Both the position numbers and the translations under genes were made by a program. Shown in pieces: positions 41,501 to 55,128 of a stretch of 64,000 bases of DNA. Positions within the stretch are counted from its first letter, which is position 1; each line of letters begins with the position of its first letter. The notes below the pieces were generated by a model. The model did no database searches, had not been told where the DNA came from, and saw only the letters and a list, made by a program, of their open reading frames with translations. This DNA comes from Rotaria sp. Silwood1. Its lineage: Eukaryota > Rotifera > Eurotatoria > Philodinida > Philodinidae. The stretch spans positions 1,434,408 through 1,498,407 of the forward strand of contig CAJNOP010000019.1 of the NCBI GenBank assembly GCA_905250075.1, in the 5' to 3' direction.

Positions 41501-44500
41501 AAATTAATTTGTTCATCTTCATTTGATTGAATTCCATTAGCTAGAATTGTTTTTTTAATTAATAAACGTAGATATTTAATATTATCGAAAAGTTTTTTTA
41601 AATGTATTTGAATAAGATCGGGTTGACGTGAAAGACTAAGAATTTCAACTAATTCTTCATTTGATATAAAATAAAAACGTGGAAATATTGCACGTTTTGT
41701 TTCCAGATAATCTTCCATTTTTTTTTGAATATTTTCTAAATATTTTAATAAACTTTGTATTTTATCAAATAAATCTAAGTGAGAAAAAAATTTATATAGG
41801 TTTTTTTTTGTTTTGTTACAAACTTAGTTTTGTTGCAACATATAATGCATTTGAATTTTCACGAATTTTAGCTATAATTTCATCTTGCCAAATCATATTA
41901 ATATATTTAAATTCAGTTGTTTCACGTGATAATTGTCTTTGAACATCATCAGAAGTAAATATACCTTCCATATATAACCATTGGCGTTGAACATTAAATA
42001 AACCATCACATAATTCTGATATTTGTGCTATTGATTTTTCCCAATAATCAACTTCATTTTGAAATGGTTTTACATGACGTGTGCCTTTTATTGTTGAAAT
42101 TTGAGCTGTATGTTCTTCGACATATTGAATTACTTCATCAGGAGCTCTATGCATAGGACAAAAAGCAAGAAGAACTGTTAGAACCATTCTTTCGAAATTA
42201 AAATATGAAGTATCATGAAGTTGTTAACAGTGTAAAAGAAACAATTTATCAATACAAGTTTCGGTTTGAGAACTCGTATCTACTATTAATGCATATGGGT
42301 TATGAAAGATGATTATCTTTATATATTACAGTCCGTATGAAAAGAAGAATAAAGGATAGTTACATTAAATTCAGCGATGTTTCATACTGAGTCTGTAATA
42401 AACTGCGATCTTGTGAGTATGCTTGTTATGGACAATGAGAAAGAAGAGGCAATACTCAAGTATTTGTCATGGTTCGTAACAGAACAAAGAGGAAGTCATT
42501 AATACAAGATTTTCAGACAATCAATTTCGATACCATGTGGTCGATATACGAATGCTATTGGAAAACTGTAGTTTCTCATTAAATGTATAATATTACTAAG
42601 AAAATGAACAAAATCATTGACATCAACTCTCATTCTGATCAGCTGATAGAAATCATCTTAGGAGAGAACCTCTTGAGGTAATAAAAAGCTATTGAAATTA
42701 TGAAATGTTGACTCTGAAGAGATCTCAAGATTCCTATCATGCATCGAAAGTTTTATCTCGAACGAATGTATCATTTTTACCATGTTAGACCCTCAACCAA
42801 AGCGCATATTTTACAACAGATTTGATAACATGGAATTTCCTTTTAAATCTGTTATCCTGGGAACCAAATATTCGTTCTAGGTGAAACTTTCGGTATATAA
42901 TAGAAATCATAAGACCTCTTACTTGAAAAAGATTCAGGATGAAATGAAAGTATTGCATTTTTCAGGATATGCCCTGTGTACTAAGCCAGAACGTGAGCAA
43001 AATAGTCATAACTTGTGAAAAAAATAATTAGAAAATAGACCATCATAGATTTTGTTTACTCTGAGTGGACTCATCCTAACAGCAGACGTCTGAATTTAAC
43101 AAAATTTTATCACTTTGAGAGGTTCCCTCGGTAACCATAACCAAGGTATTATTATATGATCCCACATAACTATCTCTATCAACTTTTTCAAAAGATAAAT
43201 TTATTGGATTTATTTATGATTTTATTTGAATATAAAATTAAATCATCATACTTTATTTTAAAAACATTCGATTTATGCATTGTCGTGTCAAATCTCATAT
43301 CATTCCATATTTGAACAATTCTTTCTAATAATCGTTCGATTGAATATTCTTTTGATGCATTTTCTGATATTTCAGTAATCAATTGAATATTCTCTTCACT
43401 AAATAAACAAAAGATAACACTATATATCTAACAGTGTCTTTTAATCAATAATTACAAATGTAAATCAAGAATTTGTTCAAGTGTAAATTTATTTGATTTG
43501 TATTCAAAATTTTTTTCTGTTTCATATTTTATTTGTTCCCAATGTCGAGAACGCATATGTGGATTATGTAATGATTCAATTAAAGGTAATATACGACGAA
43601 ATGTATCAATGCGATCACGAAGTGAATCAAGAATATTCCAATCTTTTTCCTAAATAAATTCTTTCTCATTTTTTAAATAACATTCATGAGATTAAATTGC
43701 AACTTTTCGATACGATTGATGCAATAAAAGTTGAAAGTAGATCTAAATAATGTCTGAGTAATAGATTTTACTATATTCCATGTCTATGTTGTACACTAAA
43801 TGTTTCCTACATTTTCGTCAACAGTGAGATAAAACGTAATTCATCTCAGTTCACTATTACTTAAAATATCACACAAAAAATATCTTTCTATAGGCTATAG
43901 CCAGTCATGCTAAGTCTATTAGACAAAAATACTTTTGAATTCAGAACCTATGCTTGGAATAAAAGTAGGCTAACTATCCACAATGAAACTGATTCAATGA
44001 TGTAAAAGACTATCCATTTTGACTTAGTCTCGCGAGGAAACGTTTTTAACTGATCAATCACTTTTGAATTTGGACTTAGTGTATAAAATAGAGTTCAGTG
44101 ATGTATGAAACACCTCAAAAAGATTAATTCTCTGAGACCTTCTATCCACAGTTATCGGTATTTTGAGGAACTTTTAGCCTCTGACATGATGTATATAGTA
44201 ATAAGTCGAATAATAGTATTTCGACCTAAGACTTTTGTCTACACATAGATCTCTTTGTCAGTTGAATGTACTAAAAATTTCACTTGTTTCTTTGGGATTT
44301 TCATGTCTCGCAAAGGAACCATTCTTTTCAGCTGAAATTTTCAAGATACATTACTCACAAATAGATCTGTCTATGTTCAACATCTTAGGTTGAAATGTCA
44401 TTATTCGCTTTGTTGTTATTTATCGTGTCAGCAATGCTAATTTCTGTAAAATGCTTACAACTCCGAATAGAAGACCTAATATGACTTGTCCTTTCAAGAT

Positions 44501-47500
44501 TTTTCATATCTTTCTGAACTGCACCGCATACGAAGAGTCCAAATTTAAAAACAACTCATTATTTGGAATACTAGATAAAAAATGTCGTCCTACATTCTGT
44601 TGTATAATGTGAATTTCTCGAGAAGCATAAGTACTAGATAACTAATTTATTTACTAATAATGCAACTGTAAGATCTAAATTTAGATAAAAAAAATTTAGC
44701 GAAAACGAATCAGCTGTTCTAAAGCTATATGCGACGACATTTAAAAAAAGATCGTTTTTCTCACCAAATGGAAGAGTCAATCAGAAATAACTTTTTCATT
44801 AGTTTCATTTTCCAATGAAACCATCTTCTTTCCAACAACTTCATTTTCCCTCAACTTGACACTAGACGAATAAGACTGACAAATAATATGGTTCTCTTCG
44901 AAAACAAAGAAGTATCTGTCATATAGTATTTCGAACGAATAGGCATGGGAAAGATGTATTAACATATTAAGCTCATATCAAATATGATTTTTTCACACCG
45001 TGAACGTCAGAAGTCAATGGTGATATAAGTTAGAGTGCTGAAATTCTCTGTGTATGTGAAACGCTCAGAGACTACTAATATATAACAAATTGTTATAATA
45101 TAGTTGAAATTCCAATCGTATCAAAAATCTGCAATTCACTCAACGTTACTTTATATTCTCTTGACATTTTCAGCAATTTTTTATATTGATTTTGAGCAAA
45201 ATCGTTTAATTCATGAATATTTAATTGATAAAATTCCGTTGTTTTCCATTTATTTAGCATGTCTTCGTATTCTTTAGCTAACAACCAAATTGATTTAAGT
45301 ATTTCAATATCCTAAATCGTTTTTTCCAATGTATACAGATTATTATCTTTTTTATATTAATAAAAAAAAAATAAAAATAAGAACCTTCTTTAGATTTTGT
45401 AAATTTTTCGAAACAGTCATATCTAAATTAAATATACGATAAGCAATTTTTAAACGTTTTTCATCATTTTCCATCTGTTCAATCTGTTCTTCGATTTGTT
45501 CACATTTATTCAAAGCAATTGACACAGATATGTCAGCTTGATGTGGACCAGTAATTTTAAAATATTTTTGTAATTCAAATATTTCATTAAGATTTTTCTC
45601 TTGTTCTTTTTGTAATTGAATTTTAAAAGCTTCCTGAAAGTCAAAACAAAACAACAACAATACAATAATATTTAAGTTTAGATTACTTTAACACGTTTAA
45701 ATGAAGCTATTGATTCATCAAGAAATGTTTTATAATTATTCCAAACACGCGGTAATAAACGATATTGTTCTAAAAGCTTTCAAAAACAAACATAAAAGTT
45801 TGAATTCGGTCAATAAAAAAACCAAGAAAACAACTAACTTTCGAATCAATTTCAATTTCATATCGAAGTAATAAAGCAACTTCTTCATTAATTAAAGGAA
45901 ATTTTGCTTCAATTCTTAATACATCGGATTTAAGTTCATCGATAAATTCTTGATAGATTGGAATTTCATCATAAATTTTTGGAAGAATATTCACTCTAAT
46001 CAAACGTCAAGAATATATATATGTATATACTTCTAATTTTAAATGAATTTTTTGACCTAAGTTAAATAGTCGCTGGATGATCCACTGAATCGGTCTTGGA
46101 CCTGACCGAGTTCATCAAAACTAATCTAACCGGCTCAATCTTCTAACCACCAATGATATTTGACAAATCCGATATTTCATAATCGGTAAAAATGTAATAT
46201 TATGACAAACATAGTTATGATTGATTCAACTTACTTTTCTGTATTATCTTTAATTAATGTTGATATCATTTGAAGATCTTTTTCTAACCGAACTAATACA
46301 ATATGTATTAAACTTTGTTGCCATTCATGACAAATTTGTACTAATGATACTTTAAATGATATACAATCGATTTGTATCATATGTATATTAACAATTGATT
46401 CTTGATTATTTATATTATTAGCTAATTCTGTATAACTAATATTTCAAAGAAAATATAAGATCGCTTTTATGTTCGTAAACTCGACAAAAAAAATGATTTA
46501 CCGAGCTATATCAGCTTCTAAACCTTGTAAATCAGTGTTTTCAGATTCATACACAGCTATAAAACTTTCTTTATCAACTTCCCATAATTGACGAAAATGA
46601 AACCAATTATTTTCAATATATTTTTCAATTTCTGATATACAATTAGTTATACCTAAAGCAATTTTATTTTCTAATTTTTGTTTTAATGAATAATTCTCAA
46701 TCACAATATAATAAGGCTAGAATATCAAAGATATATCATTAATTAATAGAACTAGATTTATAATTGAATTACTTCTCTTTGAAATGGATGATAAGAAAAA
46801 AGATCACATAGACGTACGAAATTTTTAATTGATTCAATTAATTGAATTTTGCTTACTGAATTTAAAGTTTCAGATAATTGTTCAAGTGATGGTCGAAAAT
46901 CCAACTAAATGGTTTCAATTATCGATAGTTTAATACGATGGAGAACTTACCACATATTTAATATTTCCAGATGTTGTTTCGACTGTGTTTAAACAAAGTT
47001 CAATATTAAGAAATGGTGTTGGTTTTGTTTGAATGTCACCATTGATTATATAGGATAATTGTTCAAGAGAATTTGTTATATTAATAAGAAGAGCTTTTTC
47101 AAACATACAATCAATTGAACTTAACCAATGATCCCAACATTGAAGAACCTGTATATCATAGAAAATGCAAAAAGAAGAAGGGGAAAAAATTAAATATTTT
47201 TCTATCGTTTCATTCAAATAAAAGAGCGAGTTGCCATCTTTTGAATGAATTTTCATAGAAATACGATCAAGATGGGTGATTTTCTCCGTTTAAGAAAAAT
47301 TTCGAAAACAATATTCTGAAGCTATATCTCTTTTGGTTTAGCCTTTCAACAGACTGACCAATAGAAAAAAAATGCCTGTTTCGATCTACGCAAGGCAAAC
47401 ATTCCTAGCTTGTTCTGTTCGAAAGTTATACGATTTTCCCTGAAATCCCTGTCTTCAGCCAATTGATCTGTGATTACCCGAAAAAGCATCTAGATAGGGC

Positions 47501-50500
47501 TAATTCATCATGGTGAATTATCGTTGGCTAGCTGTTTTTTCGAGTGGTTACAGGTCAGTTGGCTGAAGCCAGACACCTCAGGAATAGTTTTATAACTCTC
47601 GAATGGAACAGGGTAGAAATGTTGGCCATGTGTAGATGAAAGGAGAAGAATTTTTTCTATCGACTAGATCTATTAAGAGACTAGATTGAAAAGAAAATAG
47701 TTTTAGAATAACGTTTTCGAAAATTTGAACCAAGAATTCAGTTGATTCATTAATTGGTGCATATTGAAATTTTGATTTATTTCAATGGTTCTGAGTCTTT
47801 CCTCTTAATAGAGGAAAAACACCGATCTCTACAATGCGCCTATCAAAAATTATTTAAAAAATTTTGGAATACATTATATTTTGAAATGGATATTGCTTCC
47901 TAAATTTTACTTTAAACATGAATCTTGAAATAAATATGTTGCCATATCGGTGACTAAAAGGTCAGGCTTCTAGTCTTTTTCGTTTGAACACAACAGGTCT
48001 CAACATTTGTGCGGATACTTATGCATCCTAGGTTATTCAATGATTAATCGAAGCGGGTATCTTAGCTACAAAGATCATCAGCATTAAAGCTTTGTCTGTT
48101 GCCATAAAAGTAGGTACTAAAAGATACATTACTTTATCTGGATCATCTTTGAATATCATCTGTTGCACACGAATCCCAACTGCCATTTCTTCATACATTT
48201 CATAAATAAGATGTTGACTTGCATGAGTAACCGATTTCTAGATTTAATAAAAACAAAAGAAATCAATCGCAATTCAATATTAAAACTTACAAGTAATTCA
48301 GCAAATGTTGTAAAATTAAATATAATACCAAAATCAATTTTAATAAATAATTGTTGACTAATCGTAACACATTTAGCACAACATTTAACATAATTGTCTT
48401 TGAATGATGTAACCATGTCAATTAGCTAATAAATAAAATGAAATTTATATATTTAAATAATTATTTGAAATTTAATTAACCTGATCAATAATACGATTTG
48501 CTTCAAGAGCAAAATCATGAAATGTATTTTCTTCGACATAATTTACTTTACCAACAAATCCAGGTTGTAATTTTTTTAAAATCATTCGAATACGTTCTTC
48601 AAATAAACATAATTCTTGATCATTAAGAGAATCAATGGCTCTAAACGGATAGATTAAAAATCTTCTATTTTGTTTTTATATTTTTTCGTTTTTACTTATC
48701 AAATTTTCGAATAAATCCATTTGTTTCTTCTCTCATTTGTCGAAATGACTTTCTTGTATTATAAACATCAGTTAGTGAATAAGGTATTTCATAACTTAAT
48801 CTAATCCACCATAGACTTTCATTTAATGCAATAATTATTTGTGGATCAAAATAAACATCAATTAAATATATTTTTTCATTATTTTCTTTTAAAAATGGTT
48901 TTAATAATAATTTTTTTGGTTGTAAATCACTGGATATTGTCCACCATTCTTGATAGATACGTTTTTCTGTATTGTCAGCAAATATTAATAATTTTTCATA
49001 AGCTAATTTGATTTCATTTTTTTGTATAACATATGGTAAATTTGATGATTCATTAAGAAGATAATAATTTTTTGTTACACGTTGAATTAAATTATGAATC
49101 CACATAGCTTTAGCTGGATAACGTGGAAGAAATAGATCAAAAAAATTTCTAGCAATTTTTATATCGTCTAATATTTGATGAGAAGCTATTTGAGCACGAA
49201 TATCTTCGATTTGAGTAAGAAATAGACGATAAACATCACGAGTTTTATCAATAAGAATATGATTAATAGTCTAACAAAACAAGAAAAATTCAATGAATGA
49301 TTATAGCAAAAATTATACAGTTCGTGATTGAAAATTAACAAATATTTCTAGAATATCAATTATTTGTTCTATTGTTACTGCTTTTATCATTGCTTCATTG
49401 ATTAATTTAACAATAATTAATTCAATTTCATGAACAGATTCGAAAAACCTAAAATAAATATTTAAAATATTTTCATAAAACACGGAATGATGAAATTTGT
49501 TTGTTTTCATATTGAAAAACCATCAGCTCAGTCGTCTGTGGCGATTGTTATCTGCAGCTAGGTTTTTTTTTACTTCTTGTTTTCATCTTCACTTATTCTC
49601 CAACCACAGCGCATAATTATTACATGTCAATTCAAAATGTAGAAAGAAAATATGTACTGACAAGAAAGAACCAATGCTATCAATAGAGGTAACACAAGTA
49701 GAAGTATGATACTTGAATTTTAACTTGTCCCTTAACTGATGTACAAAAAAAGAACTTGTTAATTTTATTGCAGGTTGAAATAAAATAAATCTGGTTACAA
49801 ACGTTAGGTATTATGATGTTGAACGTATGCTTTCAAGCAGTTAGCAGCTAACACAGTCTTGTTTTTGAATAAGATTAAAAACGAAGGAACTGAAATAACT
49901 TAAAAATGAAATGTATATTAGACACAATCATAAATTTGAGCAAGAGACTTACACATGGCTTTACGAATAGAATATTGTTAGGAACTGAAAGCTAAAATAA
50001 TCGATTCACAACTTACGGAAAAATCTCATGACTAGCCTCCTAAATGATTGGCTTTCTTTTCGATATTGGTGAACTCGAAACACTCCTAGTCATTGCCGAA
50101 AATTCAATACAACAGAAAGATACTTCAAATACACAAAAAGATATTATAGTGCATTTTTAAACATAAGTACAAGTACAAATACTTTCGTCCTCACTCTACT
50201 TATCAATAGGTTAATTTTGAACATTTCAATAACGAGTATAGCCATGAAATAGGCCTTTTATTAATTTTTATTTTACGATTATCGATTGTTATGATTCTTT
50301 AAATTTTAGTTGTATTTCTGACATGACTAGATTCTTCGTCTCTTCTATACTGAATTCGTTGTATTTAAATTGAATTTTCTTATATAAACTGACCGTTTCA
50401 ATTCTTGAGACCATATGGAATGAGAATGAGTGGAGATATCAAGCATATGTTTTGAATAACGTTTTAATAGAAATAATGCTCGATCGAATGCTTGTTGACT

Positions 50501-53500
50501 TTTTTCGAGTGTATGTTGATATTCATCCCCTTGGATACCACCAAACAGAGGTAAACTTTCTTTTTTATTATCTCGATACCATCCAAAAAGTTTCATACAT
50601 TCACAAATCTAAAAATATTCTATGTTTCTTTATTAAAGTTAAAGAAAAACTAAAATACTTCTTCGATTTCAGTTAGACGTTGTCGAAATAATTGAATTGA
50701 AGAAAAAAGAACATCTGTTTGAAAATTATTTATCATTAACGGTTTATTCGAATGTTTATCATGCATAGTTAAGATCTATGATTCGTGAAAATGATCGAAC
50801 AAAAGAAATTAAAGAAACAATAAACTTTGAATAAAGAATTACATGTAAACATGTGTCCATATAAAGATCAATTATTTGAAAACATTCTTGAAGAATATTT
50901 TGTGTTGAAAGTACATAGCCTTGAAAAAGACGTTTAATACTAATTGAGCGAGAACATCGACCGATGATTTGATTATTTATCTATAAAGAGAGATCACATT
51001 CAATTATCTAGGTTTAATTCATTAGACAACGTTAACTATAAAAATGGGTCGCTTTTTTTATATGTTCATACTAAACTAATACAATAGGACATTTTAAATA
51101 TTCATTCAAATCTATAATAGATCAATCAAGAACAGTAGTAGTTGCTAATCTAATTACAATAGTTAAAATTAGTATAGTTTATATGTCGCCAGTCAAACGA
51201 AAATCTCAATGCTACGACGAAATCAACTTTCTTAAACACTGTATATGGGTGATTTCATTTGATAGCGACGTGACTGTACAGAGTAAAAATAGATATATCT
51301 CTAGATTCTGAGCTAATTTCTAAGCATCAAAACATACTCTGAAAAAATTAACCCTAATCACCTTTATTCGAACGAATTATCATATAAAAATAAATGCTAG
51401 CGATATGATACAAAACACAAAAAAGGAACTTTTGCTGCATCGGTGTCTATTTAAACATACTGTAAATTTAAACTAATGGTATAACCGAGTATGAATTTAA
51501 AAGTGAAAACTGATTCTGTAACTTCTCGGAAATTTTAAGTTTATGACAAATCAAGTTCTTTGTTTCAATATATGATGAAATCTCTAGAAAATCGATCTTT
51601 AAGGAGTACTTGTTTGGAGTTAGATCATACTGAGAATTTCACAACAGATGCCATATGTAGCGCAGAGTTTATTTTTGGATTCTTCTGTTATATGGCTGCA
51701 AGTCTTTTTCGGTAATTCATTTTAATTTGGTGTATTCTCAAAGAGTCAATATTTGTATATGTATTCATAAATATCTAACAAATTTTATTTAATGAATGAA
51801 ACGGATTATGATCAACTACTGGTGTTACATGAGCTAATACGACTGAAAATCACATTTTATTTCGGTCGAGATTATGTAGCCTAACTGCACAAATGTCCTG
51901 AAATAAAACTGGCAGATACTTAGAACTAACAGAAAATCAAATTTTCAATTATCCAGTTTATGTGACAAGAACAGGAAGTTGTCACCCATTGTTCTATTCA
52001 TACTATAAGATCTTATTCAAAAAAATAAATCTTATGAAACAAAAGACAAAGTTAAATGAAGAATAATCATGTTTTGTTCTGCTTGAAAATGCTTAGATAC
52101 AGGTGATGACTAAATCTATAGACTCTTTTACATCATCCGTTGTTGTTTATTTGTTAAGCCTTTGATTTTATTTGTTGAATGCATTCAAAATTCAAATGAA
52201 TGAGACGAAAATCTCCTTGAATAAATCGTAGATGACAACAAACCTTGCTAACAACTAATTTAATCCTTTCCGAAGTTGCAAAGAATTTTGAATGATGCCA
52301 AGTAATTAAAATTCGATAGAATATATCGATAATCACTGCTTTTAATTTTTCTAATGATATATCATTGAGTTGAAAAGAAGGTTCATCCAAGATTTTTAAA
52401 AACTTTAAACAATCTTCTACATATTCAATAAATTCCTAAGTTTACTGATTATTAAAATATTATAATATTTCAAAAAAAAAATCTTTTACTTGAACTTCAT
52501 TTTCAGCTTGTAAAAATTGTTCAATATAAGCAGATTTTGACAAGATTAATACATGAATTATATTTTTTAATTCAGTTCTTTGTAATTGTTTACGAATATG
52601 ATGAAGATCTGTAAGACACTCTTGCCAAAAATTTATTTCTTCATGAATACCAATGGATTGCTCATTTATATTCGTTAAACGATCTTGAATAAGGAGTACA
52701 TCTTTCAATTGATGATGCCATTTCAGCATAACACCTAGAGAAATATTTTTTTTTAAATTTTAAAATCTTTTTTTTTTTAAGTTTCGTTATTGCATCATAG
52801 AACAATCCACAAATATACGAATCTAGAGATAAATTTAGTTGAAATTTTATTTTTTGAAAATAGCTACACAACAATATTTCTTTCATGAGGTATGTATCCC
52901 AACTAACATTTGCCGTTTTAGCTCATATTGGGCCCAGAAGGAAGTCTCAGTAAGACTAACAACAGTTTAAAAGAATTCATCCTCATAGACCTTTGGCACT
53001 GAGTTATCATCCGTTTATTGGATTTTTGACTCATATTTATAGTAAGATTTAATAATTCAACGAAAGAACATACTTTCGGCTGATACTTTCAGCATATCTT
53101 AAGACACAACCTAAATGTCTATGAGCGAAATTTCAATAAATTAGTCATAACTTGACTTCAAAAACTGAATGAGACGAACCCTTTTTCGGCTTTTGCTGAT
53201 CTTATCGAGATCTGTTTGTAAGTCGAACAGAAGTTTAAACGGCAGGTGTCAGTTATATAATAGCTCCTTCCTCAAATCTTCTTCTTGATTTGTTTAACAA
53301 GAACGTAGTAATTGATTTTTCAAAATGAACAACATCATTTTTGAATTATTATTGAAGTTTTATATGATAAGTTGAAATCAAAAAGATTTAGTGATACACA
53401 ATAAATAAAAATCGTTGAATGTATATCTACTTTCAAATCTTGTGACGAGGGCTTTATCTTTAACAAGTTCTTCAATTGTTTTATCAACACCATCTTTTGG

Positions 53501-54167
53501 AATAAATAAATATGTCATCGATAACATATTTTTATATTGTATTTCATAGAATGTTGCTAAAAATTGATTGAGTTCATTTGCAAAATCATTTTTAATCACT
53601 ATAAAATACAAAATAAATGTAAATAGTATATTGAGAATTTATTACATACTCTCCTGTATTTTAGTAATATCCATAAATAATGGTCCAAACAATATTGATA
53701 CAAGTGCTGTTAAACATGGAATTGATTTTCCGTTAATACATCCAAATTGAATTTGTTTAAGAAAATCATCAATTGATATAATACAATCTGATGCATCAAT
53801 TTTACGAATAAAATAACATAAATTATAAATAGTATTAATTGAAGTAGCAGTAGATGGAATTGAATGAAGAAGTTGTAAAGATGAAGTATGTTGATCAACA
53901 TAAACAATAAGAACACGTTGTTGATTTGAAGAAAGATATTTTTCTAGAGTAGTTAATAGATCATCTGTCCACATTTCATCTCTTAATTCTTGCAATATGA
54001 TTAATTTTCGAACATAATCAAGCTAGAAAATTCAAAAGCAAACAAAAATTGTTAATCAAAGTTGAAAAATAATTTCATACAAGTGAAACATCGATGGTTG
54101 TTTTCGATATATTCAATGGATAAGTTCTTTTATCTTTTATATTGTTATAGTCTGTCTCGATCATCAT
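26283..54167 (-). CDS. DNAH2: Axonemal dynein heavy chain, DNAH2-like (inner-arm I1/f beta chain), C-terminus missing
   Basis: Motor subunit of ciliary inner-arm dynein. The gene spans 28 kb in many exons, with introns from under 50 nt to over 1 kb. The start is ATG at 54167 (MMIETDYNN), spliced at 54081/54022. Landmarks in order: tail and linker (54.2-39.7 kb), AAA1 P-loop GPAGTGKTET split by an intron near 39.6 kb with Walker B CFDEFNRI, AAA2 P-loop GKTLSGKT (37858-37835), AAA3 P-loop GAIGTGKT (34048-34025), AAA4 GIGGSGRQS (about 32.0 kb), stalk coiled coils flanking the microtubule-binding domain (30.5-28.7 kb), AAA5 (28.7-26.3 kb). [35 protein letters not shown] and [14 protein letters not shown] fit DNAH2 better than other heavy chains. 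The last exon ends ...KDWKEW at a GTATGC donor (26283/26282); AAA6 and the C-terminal domain are not found in this window. Confidence 0.9.
34824..35256. repeat. Intronic foldback element (dynein intron)
   Basis: Diverged inverted repeat. The left end, GGAAACTACCTCAGGTGACA then CGCTGTTTGAACTGATA, is mirrored by the reverse complement of the right end, GGAACCATCTCAAGTAACA then CACTGTTTGAACTAATA. The centre is near 35045. Related ends occur at 38947-39421. Confidence 0.75.
36592..36765. repeat. Intronic inverted repeat (dynein intron)
   Basis: ATATGAACATGAGAAATC at the left is repeated as its reverse complement at the right end, with matching but diverged inner arms. The centre is near 36680. 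Confidence 0.72.
37000..37690. other. Dynein intron with an unrecognised open frame
   Basis: An approximately 0.7-kb intron between AAA2 exons. On the plus strand 37208-37606 is open for 132 codons, antisense to the host gene. It resembles no family I know; the minus strand there also has short open frames. A decayed transposon is possible but not shown. Confidence 0.25.
37697..40029 (-). other. DNAH2: Dynein linker end, AAA1 and start of AAA2
   Basis: AAA1 is the main ATPase site. The [15 protein letters not shown]alker A is divided by an intron near 39.6 kb, and the Walker B CFDE/FNRI is divided by an intron at about 38.81-38.88 kb. ITMNPG sensor 1 and [17 protein letters not shown] follow. 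AAA2 begins with [20 protein letters not shown], a standard GxxxxGKT loop. All key ATPase residues visible here are intact. Confidence 0.88.
38947..39421. repeat. Intronic foldback element (dynein AAA1 intron)
   Basis: Left end with AAGCTCATATTGAGATCACA and right end GAGGAAACTACCTGAAT-type (reverse complement) followed by CAAGCTCATCTTAGATTCACA. Internal words such as ACCTATAGATC and GAACATTCTTTCC also occur in the copies near 52.9-53.25 kb, so these belong to one family. Confidence 0.72.
40330..40715. repeat. Intronic foldback element (dynein intron)
   Basis: Left arm GACTAAGAAAAGTTTAAAAG ... GAAGAGTTATGG; the reverse complement of the right arm reads GACTAAGAAAATAATAAAAC ... GAAGAGTTATGG. 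The arms are diverged but collinear over more than 80 nt; the centre is near 40525. Confidence 0.78.
42710..42935. repeat. Intronic inverted repeat (dynein intron)
   Basis: Left AAGAGATCTCAAGATTCC ... CGAACGAATGTAT pairs with the reverse complement AAGAGGTCTTATGATTTC ... AGAACGAATATTT from the right. Weaker pairing may extend outward to about 42655 and 43135. Confidence 0.7.
44055..44556. repeat. Intronic foldback element (dynein intron)
   Basis: Left arm TTTGAATTTGGACTTAGTGTAT ... GACCTTCTATC matches the reverse complement of the right arm TTTAAATTTGGACTCTTCGTAT ... GTCTTCTATTC over about 100 nt. The centre is near 44305. Confidence 0.72.
47350..47672. repeat. Intronic foldback element (dynein intron)
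   Basis: The two halves are collinear inverted copies: GTTCTGTTCGAAAGTTATA / GTTCCATTCGAGAGTTATA and CTTCAGCCAATTGATCTGT / CTTCAGCCAACTGACCTGT. The centre is near 47515 (ATTCATCATGGTGAAT). Confidence 0.82.
52902..53253. repeat. Intronic foldback element (dynein tail intron)
   Basis: The left end has TTGCCGTTTTAGCTCATATT and the right end, read in reverse complement, has CTGCCGTTTAAACTTCTGTT. Inside, AGTCTCAGTAAGAC and GAACATACTTTC resemble the elements at 34.8 and 38.9 kb. Confidence 0.7.
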
Positions 54168-55128
54168 TCTTTTCTCTAAGCGATCAATAGAAACTTAATT
54201 AACAAGAATAAAACCTTGTCAAAAGTTCTCTAGAAAACTAGTTTGAGCGCAGACATAATTTGATGTATTTTATTGTAATTTGGTCTTTTTCCAATGTAAT
54301 ATAAAACTCCGAACAAAATTTCCTTTACAATATTTTCAAAAAATAGAACAATATATTTTATTCAAATATTTTTTTTTGTAAAGTAGCGACATCTATTGTA
54401 GATTTACTTCCTTTTTTAAAGAATATTATTTTTTTAATATCCTTCTGAATTATTATAAATTTCAGATAATCACTTTTTTCCAAATTCGATACATAAAAAC
54501 AAATCTTTCTCATTTCATGCGTCATATAGCAATTAATAGCATTGCATCATGCTTCTTGTTACTCATAGAAAAAACATAATTATGTTTCAAATATATTTCA
54601 TCAGCATTCGTATTTTTTGACATATTCACAAATAATGACTTTTTGAAACAGTTGCGACCTTCTTAGGCGCCTCAGCTACGGCTAGCGAGCACGAACTTTA
54701 ACGTGCCCTTTTTTAAAGTAAGTTGAAACAATTCTTCTTTAGAGTACTGAACTCAACTCTATCATTAATAGAATATATCTGAAATAAGATATAATGACAC
54801 ACTTATAGTAAGAACATATCCAATCATCTATATGAAACAAATATTTTATGAAATGGTACTAAAGAGCTTTGCTCATTGTCATTACGGAGTTTTTATTCAG
54901 CAGTAAAGAAATGACAATACTCTGAATCGAGCTTGACCCTTGCCCTCTTCCGGAATGTAAATTTATCCTTCTCAAAAAGAAATTCCTAATCAAGTACAGG
55001 CCAACAAACAGCTTCAAAGAATTGGCTCATTATTCTTTTGAATAATTTTTCATCGAGTTCGAACCGTTGATCTTATTTTAATCGCAAATACTAGAATCAA
55101 TGATTTCTTTTCTTATTTAGCTTTAATC
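54168..55128. promoter_or_regulatory. Divergent promoter region between dynein and bZIP genes
   Basis: About 0.96 kb between opposite starts. It contains a small GC-rich island (54660-54714), including the hairpin GCACG...CGTGC, that ends in a T run. An acceptor-like TTTTCTTATTTAG ends at 55120, just before the bZIP leader. Confidence 0.4.

Larger units (their letters stand above)
41203..54167 (-). other. DNAH2: Dynein tail (stem) coding exons
   Basis: N-terminal exons of the heavy chain. Conserved blocks include [17 protein letters not shown] (53.5 kb) and helical, charged segments through 50.9-43.2 kb that form the stem binding intermediate and light chains. The stretch 42.19-41.2 kb, with [21 protein letters not shown] and [17 protein letters not shown], leads into the linker. 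Introns of roughly 0.5-1.4 kb separate exon clusters. Confidence 0.75.

Noticed and set aside
55040..55070. GGTTCGAACTC on the minus strand as a tRNA B box
   Set aside because: No A box, acceptor stem or cloverleaf can be formed around it.
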